Positions 12,590 through 21,536 of a stretch of DNA of 64,000 nt are shown here, one piece after another. The notes under the pieces were generated by a model. It was given only the letters and a program-made list of their open reading frames with translations, was not told where the DNA came from and did not search any database. Both the position numbers and the translations under genes were made by a program. The stretch spans positions 16,912,219 through 16,976,218 of the forward strand of contig CM030834.1 of NCBI GenBank assembly GCA_018105865.1, written 5' to 3'. Source of the stretch: Metaphire vulgaris (taxonomy: Eukaryota; Annelida; Clitellata; Crassiclitellata; Megascolecidae). Numbering within the stretch: the first letter of the stretch is position 1; each line of letters starts with the position of its first letter.

Positions 12590-13065
12590 GTTTCAAGTAA
12601 AGATTGCATGCTCAGAGACGTTCCATTTCGATATTTACGCCAGTGTCCAATATCCACCATGCACTGCCTCATTTTGGATCTATACTTTAAAGAGTTTCCA
12701 CTCTTCGTGTAATGTACACTTAAGATAGCCTACCTTATTTGCCAAGTCTACCTTATTTGCTAAGTCTAGTGAAGTTTATAGCAGTGATCGGACTACAAAG
12801 CCGGACCGAGACTTCGGACGTGCAAAATTCATCCTGGATGAATGATTCGCATCGAGGCGCTGTCGTCGTTAACTGGTTAACGATAGCAAACGACCAGGGA
12901 CCACTTTCGTACTCGTGGAAAACGATAGCGCTATAAAATATAATCGGAAACAGGTTCTGGCCGCGGGTTTTATATAGGACTAACAGTCACGTATTATATT
13001 TTATCAATACCTGGATACAGCACACTCTGCAATCAAAGTTTCACGTTCTCGTATCCCTAATAATA

Positions 13066-13162
<97 letters not shown>

Positions 13163-14688
13163 ATCTGGGTGAAGATCAATTGACTCTCATAAAACGCCTC
13201 AGTGTTTCGAGTGTTTCTATGCAATCATTCGTCATTACAGCGTGTGTCATTAAATCGCCGAAGCCAGCCATTATGGCCAATTTTGTCAGCAGCAGCAGCG
13301 GTCGATGGAGCGACCGGCCCTGGAAGAAACCACGGCTGGAGAGTCAGCGAAACGCAAGCGTATACGCACGAAGACAAGGCGACGGACAAAGAGGAGGAAC
13401 GAGGACGAAACGTTCGGTACAGTCGCCACACATCGTCCATCGTTTTTCACTCTGGTTTGAGGAAAAGAAATTGCCGCTAGAGGGACTATACAAACGCCGC
13501 CGTCTGCTATTGGCCTACATTCCATTGGCGATCTAATATTTCAGCACAATCTTCCGGACAGCCGCAGACTTAAGGAAACGCAATGTTAAGGATCTTCCAC
13601 GCAACACGAAAAAAACTATTTACAGATTAATTAACTAGTCCATAATATTCGTCCTTTAAAATGATTTGGATTCCATAATTGACTTGCGATTGTGACTTCA
13701 TTTATAGACTGAAAACGAGGGACGAGGGAGCAAATGCAGGACTCAAGAGGCTTATGTTGGCAGCTTGCTAACTGCTAAGACACCGAGATACCGTTGCAGT
13801 GTCACGTCTCGGTAATATATTATGGATTAGTAAATAGGTGTTGTCGTTGAAACTGTAAACTAGTAGTTTTACATAAGATGACTGAAGCTAGGCTAATTTA
13901 TAGGTCAAACAGTGTTTTATCCAGGCTTGTTAGGGGGGGGGGGTTCCCCAAGGAAAATCCCCCACCCGCAAATCCCAGCACTGACACAAATTTTTGCATT
14001 GAACTGTGTCTCTTCTCCTCCAGCCAATTCACCCCCTCCCCCTCCCCAAGGGCTGGAGTATGGATAAAAACACTGATGCCAGATCGCTACAAACATCTAG
14101 ACCTAATTAGAACAGAATCGACAAAACGATACAGGAGCGCGATTCAAACTGAAAGACAGCGCAAATCAGCCGCAGAGGGGATGAGACGCCCCTCGGTTCA
14201 AGAGAAGACAAAATATTATGGAACTGAAGGAGAAGAACACGCAAAATCACTTAACTTCTGATCTTAAAGCCAAAACAGGCATCGAGTTCTGCGAATCTAA
14301 TTACAGTGTCAACACAGTGGGGCGTCCTTCGGGAAAGTAACGACAGTCCTCGAGGGAAATCAAGAACAGACGGCCGAAGTGAGGAAATAGCAGACGTCGC
14401 AGCGAGTGGAGGGATGGGGGGGTGGGGTTATTTAGAGACGCGTCCGTCTAAAGACGAAGCCAGAGTCGACAACGTCTGTTTATCTTGTTCATATTCGTCC
14501 TTTCACGACATGCCAAACAGTTGATTTATCCGCTGATTGAGTGGCAAAACAGTCACATCTTTTGTGGTCCGTGGACTGGTCGGTCGTGAGACAGACACAC
14601 AGACAGAGACAGACAGACAGACGGGCGGACGGGCTGGCGGACTGAAGGACAGACCACTGTAAGGCCGAAAACTTAAAGAAATGTATGC

Positions 14689-14756
<68 letters not shown>

Positions 14757-16174
14757 GCATATAACTTGAGAGAAAGCAAAAGAAAGACAAATGGAGAGAG
14801 AGCGAGATGGATGGATGGATGTGTATAAAAATGTGGAGTGAGATAAAGATATAACGGATAGCAGTGAAATCCACGCACAGTTTCAAGGGTATACATAGCC
14901 TAATGTATAGCTGCGGAGTGACACAGTTAGGCCTAATCAAATTTATCTACGTGTTCGATTCGGAAATTTGGAATCTGGGCTGTTGTATCAGCCTGTTTAT
15001 AATTATAGTGGCGTAGCTATAATATGGTGGCTACGCCTCTGCCTGTTTATAAAGTGGCGTTGATTGATGACGAAACTTCGCCAACAGTTGACGCCAAACG
15101 ACGCCGATATCGATCAATTATTTATTCAGAGACGATTTATCCGCAACTATAGGCTAAGAGATAGTTGTAGAATAGTAAATTCAGTTTTTTAAAATTAAAC
15201 TAGAAAGTCATTCATCCTATATACGAGCAGAGAAATAAACGCCAGCACACTGTGCGACCTTGGCGACTGTTTTGCGTCGAATTATATTTCACAAAACCTG
15301 AATTTATTACATTCTTTGCCCGTCAGGATAGCTTCGAAATTCCGATGTGGTCTTCTGGTTCTTCTCTATAGCGGCGCCATAGAAGCTGATTGATTGATAA
15401 TTAATTGGAGTCATGGGCGCCCGCATAAATTTTTCCAGGAGGAGCAAAACCCAATGGTCACGGTTAATATTTTAGCAAGGTTGTCAAATTTCACTGCGAT
15501 AATATTTTTATTTGCATTTTCCAGGGGGCAAGTGGCCCCTCTTACCATAATGTGCGGGTGCCCATGATTGGATGGTTTACGAAAAAAATGGATGATGCGG
15601 TTTTTATTCACTTTTCATCTATACGCAAACTGGTACAGCATATTCTGCCATATATTACGTAGGCCCCATATTAAATTGCCAGGCGCCATTTCGGGTCTGT
15701 GCTGAATTGTTACGATTGGTTGGTTGGACTGTCGCTGAAAAAGCAACCATCCACCGTAATACAGAGTATTCCTCTTGTTCCCGCGTAGTGCAATGAATCA
15801 CTGATGATGCGCATTGAGCAACTACTGCAACTGCCAGCATCATCAGGGACAATATAATAATCGGACCACAAAATTTGCCTCTACAGTCCGACCAGGTGCA
15901 GAAACCATCTATAATGATATTCAAAAATACACAGGACAGGAATATTTTTGTAGTCATTGTTTCAATTCGTTAGATTTATTCGGAAAGAAGCTTTATTTCG
16001 ACTTCCGTATTCGTCGCTTCTATTGTTAATCAACCCGAACAACGAAGAGAAAATACCAAAGCTTTCACTCTGTCGATTCACTGCGTCTTTCTCGTCTGTC
16101 TGCCTGTCTCTGTCTGTGTCTCTGTCTGTCTGTATGTCTGTCTCTGTCTGTCTCTGTCTGTCTCTCTGTTTCTG

Positions 16175-16246
<72 letters not shown>

Positions 16247-16432
16247 CCTTTCTAGAACCTAGACTCTCTCCGTCTTGTAAATGTTCGGCCAACGCGTTTT
16301 TTGCTCTGCAGTCTTTGTGGTTCCCTACATGTTCTCTTTTGCCTATCTGTCAGCCTGCCTCTGCTCGCCTGATGATGTTTTCTCCTCGGATATTTTAGAA
16401 GATGTCAGTGCGCATTCCTAAGTGGGTTTGAC

Positions 16433-16476
<44 letters not shown>

Positions 16477-18791
16477 TTCCAGAGGAGGTTTCGTGGCGAC
16501 GGGAGATTGCCGTTGTCCTTCGGATGTCAAGTTCTATTACGGCGTCACTAGCACTCAACTGCCTCATCTGATATAATAGTTGCCATCGAAGACCCGTGCT
16601 GCTTTCCAGTGGCTCCACTCTTGCTCTCTCTCACTCACTCACTCACACTCACTCACTCACTCACTCACTCACACTCACTCACTCACTCACTCACTCACTC
16701 ACTCACTCACTCACTCACTCACTCACTCACTCACTCACTCTTTGTCTGATAAGGATGCTAAGAAATATATATCTTTATTTTCTCATATACTTATGACTCG
16801 CTACGAATGGGTTTTATCAATATTTATTCTTAAAATGATACTTTGTGTCTGAGGAGTCTATATATTGTCTCAGCTTCCACGTAGCCGGACTCATCGCGTG
16901 AAAAACGTGAACGCCGAGAAATCCAGTAGCCTATAAACAAGACAGAGAAACGCGAAGGCGTCACCATTCCGCCAGTTGACGCCACTTCGTTCAGTTTACT
17001 TGTAGAACTCTGTCGCTATATAGACTTACAAAAAAACCGCGCGACCGTGAAAACCGGCAGAAAACTCTATATCCATAATCAGAGGACGACGATTTCAGTG
17101 GAACGCGTCTTTAGATAACGTGACCGGCGAACGGGAAACCCCAAGCGGACGACGCCTGGCCCCTGGACGGCGGTCGCCGGTCGGTGACAGAGTGCATCAT
17201 GCTCAGCGAACAGAATTCTCTCCATTTTATCTTACTCAAGGCTTCGCACCTCATCGACTCCAATCGTCAAAATTGACACAAAAGACGTATTTTGTATATT
17301 TTCTCTCACAAAGGGATGGGATAGTTGGCGAATAGCGATTGCTATAGGCGTATAGAAGTTTAATAAAGGCGTCACATCACGCAAAACCGCACACGCACAC
17401 ACACTTATTACCTGAACGGTATCGGTACTGAGGGTCTAAACCTGGCCGGTTACTTTTCACTTTTCAAGTAAAATATTGTACTTGGAAAACTCTGAAAATG
17501 GCAAGCCTTGACATTTCTATTGCTGTCTACTAGCTAAAAAAAGACCGTCAACTCACCTGACGTCATCTCCAATAATGTCACCGCTGCCTCCCGTACTCGA
17601 TATCACCATACATATCATGATCTACACTCGATATCACCATGCATATCATGATCTACACTCGATATCACCATGCATATCATGATCTACACTCGATATCACC
17701 ATGCATATCATGATCTACACTCGATATCACCATGCATATCATGATCTACACTCGATATCACCATGCATATCATGATCTACACTCGATATCACCATGCATA
17801 TCATGATCTACACTCGATATCACCATGCATATCATGATCTACACTCGATATCACCATGCATATCATGATCTACACTCGATATCACCATGCATATCATGAT
17901 CTACACTCGATATCACCATGCATATCATGATCTACACTCGATATCACCATGCATATCATGATCTACACTCGATATCACCATGCATATCATGATCTACACT
18001 CGATATCACCATGCATATCATGATCTACACTCGATATCACCATGCATATCATGATCTACACTCGATATCACCATGCTTATGGAACTATATATATATGATC
18101 TAAATTGGTCTGCCACTTCGAATTCTCATGTTGCTTTTTGCGTCAAGCGCCGGTTTTCGTAATTTAAATATGATACTGTTCATACTGTGACGAATATTCC
18201 TTTAAAAACCCGCTTTGCATTTAAGTTCGAAACGCGATTTTTGCCTATAGAATTGTATACGAAATATGGTAGATCTAATTAATACGATAAGAAACCCGAT
18301 GAAGAAATCAGAAATCTTGAGTGAAATTGGAATATGGAAAGAAGTCTTATGGTGCACTATCAAAAAGACAGCTTTCCTTCTTTGGACACAAAATGAGGAA
18401 GGGAGACATGAAGCTTTGCAACTTGCAAGTAACCGGAAAAGTGGAGGGAAAAAGAGCTAGAGTAAGGCAGAGAAACACCCATTTTTTGATTGCCTACGAG
18501 AAGGAATAGAGCAGGGACGACGGGCAGCTTCTTTCATCAGCGGGCCACATGTTAAGAAATTTGCGACTCGCTGGGCCAAAATTAGGTGCCTCGAGCTAAT
18601 AGGCAGTTTAACGTTAAACTTATATGCAGTTCTTGTTTGCCCGGTGAATTAGTGAATAACGAAGTCATTTTATAGTAACCAAATATGCCGGTGACTATGG
18701 CAAATTGGCAATGCATCTTACCTGATGACGGTAGCGTCTGAGAAATGGCCAGGATGAGTAAGACTGAAGCAAACGGACAGCGCCCGAACAT
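1344..18791 (-). CDS. Secreted/surface SUEL-lectin, CUB-like, sushi protein gene (5' part)
   Basis: Four exons on the minus strand join in frame: 18791-18722, 9553-9257, 3956-3552 and 1511-1344. Each intron is phase 1 with GT..AG ends, so the boundary codons are Gly (G+GA), Val (G+TA) and Val (G+TG). The product so far is about 313 residues: signal peptide (1-23), SUEL/galactose-binding lectin domain (24-122), CUB-like domain (123-257) and one compact sushi domain (258-313). Extracellular proteins built from phase-1 domain exons are typical of domain shuffling, and these domains usually bind carbohydrate or protein partners outside the cell. The last exon ends at a good donor, so the gene continues left of base 1344; no further exon was convincingly placed. 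The exon chain is seen directly; the domain calls come from motif recognition; the function is inferred. I do not recognise a named orthologue. Confidence 0.72.
1512..3551. other. Lectin gene intron 3 (between exons 3 and 4)
   Basis: Phase-1 intron of about 2 kb. It contains a 16-bp perfect hairpin (1975-2012). I see no other mobile element with clear ends. Several open stretches (for example 2613-2996 minus and 3142-3559 plus) lack motifs and splice context, so I treat them as chance. Confidence 0.5.
1975..2012. repeat. Perfect 16-bp stem hairpin
   Basis: CAAGGAAGCCTGGATA, a TTTATT loop, then the exact reverse complement. TAGGCCTA octamers lie at both outer sides (1959-1966 and 2015-2022), extending the symmetry imperfectly. 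Confidence 0.9.
3552..3956 (-). CDS. Exon 3: CUB-like domain
   Basis: The 135-codon exon carries six cysteines. Its closing segment, VKLRLYYGTPENPAYFVVRYEG, resembles the last strands of CUB domains (hydrophobic stretch ending F.L.Y.A/G). An earlier block (CPWVLPALPGQRFNLTFRSF) fits the W.I..P.GQ.....F strand of CUB domains. The match is suggestive but divergent, with an insertion rich in R, Q and A in the middle, so CUB-like is the safe call. Phase 1 at both ends. The acceptor TACAG lies at the very edge of a GTGTAAC-type repeat, which supplies its pyrimidine tract. The donor is GAAG/GTTCGC. Base composition is CpG-rich like the neighbouring exons. Confidence 0.66.
3957..4373. repeat. GTGTAAC/GTTACAC repeat element, left part
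   Basis: Starts with ACACAGAGAAAAAAGTTGTG and then repeats GTGTAAC, GTTACACC, TTGGTGTAA and TTACACCAAG motifs in both directions. Its outer end recurs inverted at 7770-7799 (GTTACACAAATTTTTCTCTG...). I read the two as ends of one element or element family, now split by a Helitron and a LINE. The outermost bases abut exon 3 and supply its splice acceptor tract. Confidence 0.6.
4374..6160 (-). mobile_element. Non-autonomous Helitron, copy 1
   Basis: On the minus strand the element begins with TC (TCTATATATATAATTCTCG, after a host A). It ends with the hairpin CCCGTCATTTTTGACGGG, then TAAACAC and CTAG before a host T. This is the complete Helitron signature: 5'-TC, a 3' hairpin about 11 bases from a CTRR end, insertion between A and T, and no target-site duplication. 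It has no Rep/helicase gene. The middle (about 5270-6010) is a degenerate tandem repeat, G-rich on the plus strand (GGGGCCGGG.., GGGAGAGGGATGGGGAGAGG), giving long proline-rich or glycine-rich open frames that are not genes. It is an inverted relative of 10615-12532. Confidence 0.85.
6204..7403 (+). pseudogene. 5'-truncated LINE with reverse transcriptase, one frameshift
   Basis: Codes for the C-terminal two thirds of a non-LTR reverse transcriptase. It starts at GFRKGVGTRDQIFNLR and shows the palm motifs FIDYKKAFDSV, GLRQGCLISP and RYADDIVLIA with the catalytic aspartates. It continues to the C-terminal region with YGAEAW, HIVRADN and RKRGRPRRRW. The frame breaks once, near 6947: the first frame stops after HIKKR and the next frame carries on, as if one base were lost before the Met-Glu-Ala-Leu-Val segment. 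The tail is CCATAC repeats. Flanking copies of ATTTAGGGAGTT(T/C)TA at 6189-6203 and 7404-7418 (14 of 15 match) are the target-site duplication, so this is a genuine 5'-truncated insertion. Clade not assigned (RTE/Jockey-like). Confidence 0.85.
7640..7799. repeat. GTGTAAC/GTTACAC repeat element, right part
   Basis: Two direct copies of a unit with GGTAA(C/T)ATTTACACTTAAATT and CGTAACGTTACACAAA, ending in TTTTTCTCTGTGTAC. The end is the inverse of 3957-3990, so this is probably the other end of the same element. An AC microsatellite follows immediately. Confidence 0.6.
7800..7843. repeat. (AC)n microsatellite
   Basis: Uninterrupted AC dinucleotides directly next to the GTGTAAC repeat end. Confidence 0.95.
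8190..8342 (-). mobile_element. MITE, CAGTGTTTTATCC family (diverged copy)
   Basis: Left end CAGTGTCTTACCCAGACTC; right end CCTAACAGGTCACTG. The interior, read on the minus strand, shares GAACTGTG/GAGTTGTGCCTCTTCCCCTCC and an AGCACTAAAATTTTTG block with the copies at 13910 and 19989. The target duplication is no longer visible. Confidence 0.6.
8941..9139. mobile_element. hAT-type MITE, CAGTGGCGGCTCC family
   Basis: Left end CAAAGGCGGTTCCA and right end TGGAGCCGCCACTG, flanked by a perfect 8-bp duplication ATCGCAAC (8933-8940 and 9140-9147). Related to 21361-21536 and 42741-42939. The interior contains the shared TGCCCCTATTGAATGTCTGTCCCC block. No coding capacity. Confidence 0.85.
9257..9553 (-). 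CDS. Exon 2: SUEL-type (galactose-binding) lectin domain
   Basis: The 99-codon exon encodes a complete SUEL/rhamnose-binding-lectin-type domain. It has eight cysteines, the first-strand motif with VILIRKAVFGR (family pattern I.I..A.YGR), the middle C.G...C (CSGRQSC), and the closing CPAE..SFLQVSYDC, which matches the family CPGT.KYL.V.YDC pattern. The usual DPC is RPC here. The domain is flanked by phase-1 introns on both sides. The acceptor is CTATATAG and sits directly after a pure AT dinucleotide repeat (9571-9608 on the plus strand) instead of a normal polypyrimidine tract. The donor is AAAG/GTTCGT. Related domains occur in sea urchin egg lectin, latrophilins and EVA-1; which relative is closest cannot be told here. 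Confidence 0.8.
9571..9608. repeat. (AT)n microsatellite beside the lectin exon acceptor
   Basis: About 19 AT units lie some 18 bases upstream (minus-strand sense) of exon 2, where a polypyrimidine tract would normally be. Confidence 0.95.
9971..10158. mobile_element. MITE with GCGTCGCCA ends
   Basis: Left end CATTAGCGTCGCCACGG and right end CCTGGCGACGCCACTG form imperfect inverted repeats around a C-, G- and A-rich interior (GGGGCAAATGGGGCC ... CCCCCAAACAAAAATT). Similar in plan to the CAGTGGCG hAT-type elements here. No clean 8-bp duplication found. Confidence 0.55.
10275..10614 (+). pseudogene. LINE reverse transcriptase C-terminal relic
   Basis: The plus-strand frame 10260-10592 ends with RISGWNRPRGRPPITWLHQI, GLPVSEAFQ and RQLWRTIAMAERLCA, followed by a stop. 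This is the typical extreme C-terminus of a non-LTR retrotransposon reverse transcriptase (R.RGRP.ITW..QI and the final W...A..R). The 3' tail is an AAATAAATAATAAGTAATAAG simple repeat, in which Helitron copy 2 is inserted. The 5' part is missing. Confidence 0.7.
10615..12532 (+). mobile_element. Non-autonomous Helitron, copy 2
   Basis: Begins TCTTATTATATAATTCTCG after a host A. It ends with hairpin CCCGTCATTTTTGACGGG, then TAAACACCTAG before a host T. Both flanks are the same AAGTAATAAGTAA simple repeat, so the empty site can be read directly and no duplication was made. Inverted relative of 4374-6160, longer by about 130 bases, mostly because a unit of about 62 bases before the hairpin is present three times (12335-12510). 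The middle (about 10765-11480) is a pyrimidine-rich degenerate tandem repeat giving long proline-rich open frames on the plus strand and glycine/arginine-rich ones on the minus strand; these are composition artefacts. Confidence 0.88.
12335..12510 (+). repeat. Three tandem copies of the Helitron pre-hairpin unit
   Basis: The unit AAAATGCTATTGCATTTGCG followed by CAAAATCGGGTGGTAAAACA, GCCAATCTCCCCC and GTCAT is repeated three times with few changes. Only the last copy continues into the full hairpin and CTAG end. Copy 1 of the Helitron has a single unit. Confidence 0.85.
12546..12588. repeat. (AAT)n microsatellite
   Basis: Continuation of the LINE-tail simple repeat to the right of Helitron copy 2. 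Confidence 0.9.
13070..13161. repeat. (AC)n microsatellite, about 45 units
   Basis: Long uninterrupted AC run. Confidence 0.97.
13910..14075 (+). mobile_element. MITE, CAGTGTTTTATCC family
   Basis: Ends CAGTGTTTTATCCAGGC and GGAGTATGGATAAAAACACTG are inverted repeats. Shares with 19989-20182 the block AATCCCAGCACTGACACAAA then TTTGCATTGAACTGTGTC. No intact target duplication. Confidence 0.7.
14692..14758. repeat. (AC)n plus (GC)n compound microsatellite
   Basis: About 25 AC units followed by alternating GC; alternating purine-pyrimidine over some 65 bases, a classic Z-DNA-prone tract. Confidence 0.95.
15009..15045. mobile_element. Very short CAGTGGCGTAGC MITE remnant
   Basis: AGTGGCGTAGCTATAATATG followed by GTGGCTACGCCTCTG: both ends of the CAGTGGCGTAGC family almost fused. 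Direct copies of CCTGTTTATAA lie on both sides, as expected from an insertion with later internal deletion. Confidence 0.5.
15412..15566. mobile_element. hAT-type MITE, CATGGGCGCCC family
   Basis: Ends CATGGGCGCCCGCATAA and TGTGCGGGTGCCCATG are inverted repeats. The flanks ATTGGAGT and ATTGGATG look like an 8-bp duplication with mutations. The interior shares GGTCACGGTTAA.ATTTTAGC and TTTGCATTTTCCAG with 19706-19866. Confidence 0.7.
16085..16242. repeat. (CTGT/CTCTGT)n and (CT)n compound microsatellite
   Basis: Pyrimidine tract grading from CTGTCTGT and CTCTGT units into about 26 CT units. Confidence 0.92.
16436..16473. repeat. (GCT)n trinucleotide repeat
   Basis: Twelve to thirteen GCT/CTG units in intron 1. 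The minus-strand frame reads poly-glutamine, but the context is non-coding. Confidence 0.95.
16629..16741. repeat. (ACTC)n tetranucleotide repeat
   Basis: About 28 ACTC units with a few shortened ones. Open frames through it (Leu-Thr-His-Ser repeats) are artefacts. Confidence 0.95.
17596..18075. repeat. 31-bp minisatellite, about 15.5 near-identical copies
   Basis: Unit ACTCGATATCACCATGCATA followed by TCATGATCTAC. The copies are essentially identical except the first (ATACAT) and the last (ATGCTTATGG). Each unit contains the palindromes GATATC, ATGCAT and TCATGA. Confidence 0.97.
18266..18510 (+). pseudogene. LINE reverse transcriptase C-terminal relic
   Basis: Reads, with a frame shift, as a degenerate non-LTR reverse transcriptase C-terminus: an R.PMKKSEILSEIG stretch, then LSKRQLSFFGHKMRKGDMKL and VEGKRARVRQR. 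The FGH.MR...... and GKR.R.R.R signatures match the relic at 34840-35300. No intact ORF, and it ends without a clear tail. Confidence 0.6.
18722..18791 (-). CDS. Exon 1: signal peptide
   Basis: Read on the minus strand, the exon encodes MFGRCPFASVLLILAISQT then LPSS. This is a typical secretion signal: a short polar start, a hydrophobic core (ASVLLILAI) and small residues before the likely cleavage site. The exon ends at TCATCAG followed by GTAAGA, an excellent donor, leaving phase 1. An in-frame upstream ATG at 18836 would add 15 residues (MGDLLYVIAALREIV). I prefer the ATG at 18791 because it places the hydrophobic core in the normal position, but the longer start is possible. The region just upstream (18800-19200) shows no clear core promoter element. 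Confidence 0.68.
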
Positions 18792-19705
18792 GACGATTTC
18801 TCGCAGAGCAGCTATAACGTAGAGAAGGTCTCCCATTTAACCAAAATTTAATTCTTCTGTTCGTTAAACTTGACAGTAGCTACCGTTGGATGTTCCATCA
18901 AACGGAAGATTGTCACCATAATATATGATTTCTGATCACTTCTTTGCCAAACTGGTACGGGTCGCATGTGGCATCGTCGATTACAGTCCACGCGCAATTG
19001 GGGTCGACTGGTACGAGCCCAACACCTGCATGGCTCATAAGCTATATGTCTTTTTAGCAGAAAGAGTAGTTTCCAATTTCCAATTTCCTCTGGTAAATCA
19101 CGTCATTGATTCATGCTCCGCCGTCTGATAAACCGCTGTTCTGGACACTTCCTCCTCACAGCAGAGACCATCGTGAATAGAATGGCGCTAAGCCTTCAAC
19201 TTCACGTGTCGCGCTGCAGATAACAACATCGAGTACTATCCATTAGTCCAGCAGGAAACCAACTCTCTCCTCCAACCACCAGCACACATCTTTCCCGTCT
19301 GTCTGCCTGCCTGTCTGCCTCTCTCTCCCTCTCTCTCTCTCCGTAGCAGCAATGCGTCGAAGTATCATCTTTTTCGCATTAAGTTCAGTAAGGCGTAACA
19401 GATGTCTAGTCAGTCGGAAAAAAAACTGTTAAAACAATGACAATTATGTCAAGATTATTGTGTTTGAATTTACTAATTTATCAACAAGCTGATAAAACCG
19501 AAGAAACTATTCTGATTACCAGTAAAAGATATCTTACAGCGTAAACCTGTCCGACCTTAAAAGAGGATGGACAAATTTCCAGTCACAGATGACAACTACT
19601 GGAATTGTGTTCAGTTTATAATTATAACGTAAGCCAATAAACTTGTCAACCAACTCAACTATACAGTGTATGCCAGCTAATATTAGGCCCTATGTTTAAC
19701 CAAAG

Positions 19706-19866
19706 CATGGGCGCCCATATAATTTTTTTCCACTGGCAAGACATAATGGTCACGGTTAAAATTTTAGCAAGGTTTTCAAATTTCACTGCGGAAATATTGG
19801 TATTTGCATTTTCCAGATGGGAGCAAGTGCCCCTCTTGCCCTAATAGGTCTAAGCGGGCTCCCGTG
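19706..19866. mobile_element. hAT-type MITE, CATGGGCGCCC family
   Basis: Ends CATGGGCGCCCATATAA and GCGGGCTCCCGTG. Flanks AACCAAAG (19698-19705) and AACCAGAG (19867-19874) are a 7-of-8 target duplication. Internal match to 15412-15566. Confidence 0.72.
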
Positions 19867-19988
19867 AACCAGAGCTTATTTTTCATCGCCTATCGTCGAT
19901 TTTGTCTATTTCTTTTAGAAACTTCTCCCTCTTTGGCATCTGTTTCCTCAATAGTCAAGTAACATCTCTGCCTGTAGGGCAGTGTATG

Positions 19989-20182
19989 CAGTGTTTTATA
20001 CAGGCCTGTTGGGATGGGAGATTTCCCACAAAACCTAAAAATTCGTCCCCGCCCAAAAAAATCCCAGCACTTACACAAATTTTGCATTGAACTGTGTCTT
20101 TTCCCCTCCAACCAAGTCGATTTTTTCCCCGAAAGCCTCAATTCCCCCCCCCCCCAAGGCCTGGAGTCTGGATAAGACACTG
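19989..20182 (+). mobile_element. MITE, CAGTGTTTTATCC family
   Basis: Ends CAGTGTTTTATACAGGC and GAGTCTGGATAAGACACTG. Flanks AGTGTATG (19981-19988) and AGTGTAGG (20183-20190), a 7-of-8 duplication, indicate an 8-bp (hAT-type) target site for this family. Confidence 0.75.
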
Positions 20183-20654
20183 AGTGTAGGCCTATATAGT
20201 GCCACTTTTGTGTGCGCGCACTGTTCAGTCAGGCTTCATCTCCAAATGCTAATGGATATATACAAAATATACATTCGTCCTTGACTGTGCCTTCTTCGGT
20301 CGGCGTTGCTATTTGCTTCGTCCCTATCCCAGTGGAACGCGTGTCGTGCTAAGATCGACGAATGGCAGAGGAGCGGGTCAACCTGACACTTGACCTCAAT
20401 TGGGCATATCATCGTATCCTCATACCCACCGGTCCCTATCGGACAAAACGGATAAGGGTCCTATGCCCTCCTAGCTTCTAAAAGGCAGCTTGTTGTGGCT
20501 ATGCCTATCAAATCCTGGTCTTATAGCGGAGAGGCAGAGACGGAAGATCTCGGGAAAATGTAAATTTCCTGCCCGAATTTGCCCCGAAGGGCTTCCTCTC
20601 AATTAGCGCAGAGTGCCCGAGTATCTTCGATTTAGTCAAAGTCTTGTCCTGGCG

Positions 20655-20656
<2 letters not shown>

Positions 20657-20713
<57 letters not shown>
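20657..20713. repeat. (AT)n microsatellite
   Basis: Uninterrupted AT run. Confidence 0.95.
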
Positions 20714-20715
<2 letters not shown>

Positions 20716-20877
20716 TGTACCTGCAGAGTCGGTGGCTTTTCCAGGCAGTAGTATAGTCTATGTCATCTGATAAATACACCATGCCACTGTATGTCTTTTT
20801 TTTTCAGCCATGCTCTCACCAGCGGCGGCAGCGGATGCTCTCACTCATAGAAGCGCATTTGAGTGTTGTACACAGTC

Positions 20878-20881
<4 letters not shown>

Positions 20882-20929
<48 letters not shown>
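20882..20929. repeat. (AT)n microsatellite
   Basis: Uninterrupted AT run, second within 300 bases. Confidence 0.95.
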
Positions 20930-20932
<3 letters not shown>

Positions 20933-21360
20933 CACGATGCAGAAAGAACATACTGAAGATCTAATATAATGCAAATATAGGCTATCGTCCATTTTTAGCG
21001 CTGGCGAATACGAATGAGTACGAATTAGCCTTTTTCCACAGGTGTAACCGAGATTCCAGAATATAGAGGGCACCTAATTGTCTATGATTTGTACCCATAT
21101 TTCCAGGTCCGACTGGTGGTGGATTTGGCGAGCGTCATGATCTCCACCCCCGCCCTCAGCCAACTGGGTTCGGAGTCTTACCGGAAAAAACTTAGCACAA
21201 TTACATTCAAATCTTGAGATTATTTGAAGCATATTTTCAGACAATGGGAACTCATATAGGTCCTATAGCAAGTAAGTATGTAAGCAAGAAAATAAGTAAG
21301 TAAGTAAGTAAGTAAGTAAGCAAGTAAACGATTTATATTAATATAGACGGCAGCTGCTGC

Positions 21361-21536
21361 CAGTGGCGGCTCCACCGGGGGGGCAGGGGAGCCCGTGCCC
21401 CCTATTGAGTGCCTTGCCCCTATACTTAATGCTACATACATTAAACAACAAATGGTTGGCCCCCTCGTGATTAGAAGTTGCCACTCCGACGCCCCCCCCC
21501 CCCCACTCCACTTGCCAAATCCTAGAGCCGACATTG
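21361..21536. mobile_element. hAT-type MITE, CAGTGGCGGCTCC family
   Basis: Starts CAGTGGCGGCTCCAC and ends AGAGCCGACATTG. Perfect 8-bp duplication GCTGCTGC (21353-21360 and 21537-21544). Shares TGCCCC(C)TATTGA and AGAAGTTGCCAC blocks with 8941-9139. Confidence 0.85.

Larger units (their letters stand above)
9554..18721. other. Lectin gene intron 1
   Basis: A 9.2-kb phase-1 intron between the signal-peptide and lectin exons. It contains an AT repeat next to the exon 2 acceptor, a GCGTCGCCA-ended MITE, a LINE relic with Helitron copy 2 inserted in its tail, many microsatellites, two further MITE families, a 31-bp minisatellite and a LINE relic. About 12600-13060, 13170-13900 and 16750-17590 show no recognisable element. 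An open frame at 13180-13536 has no motif or splice context and is not called. Confidence 0.55.

Noticed and set aside
13180..13536. 118-codon plus-strand frame with basic and serine-rich sequence
   Set aside because: Lies in the intron of the opposite-strand lectin gene, has no motif or clear splice signals, and the opposite frames are equally open; could be chance in CpG-rich DNA.
16436..16473. Poly-glutamine frame
   Set aside because: A CTG repeat in an intron, without splice sites or coding context.
17596..18075. Possible CRISPR-like array
   Set aside because: The units are head-to-tail identical without unique spacers, in a eukaryotic intron; it is a minisatellite.
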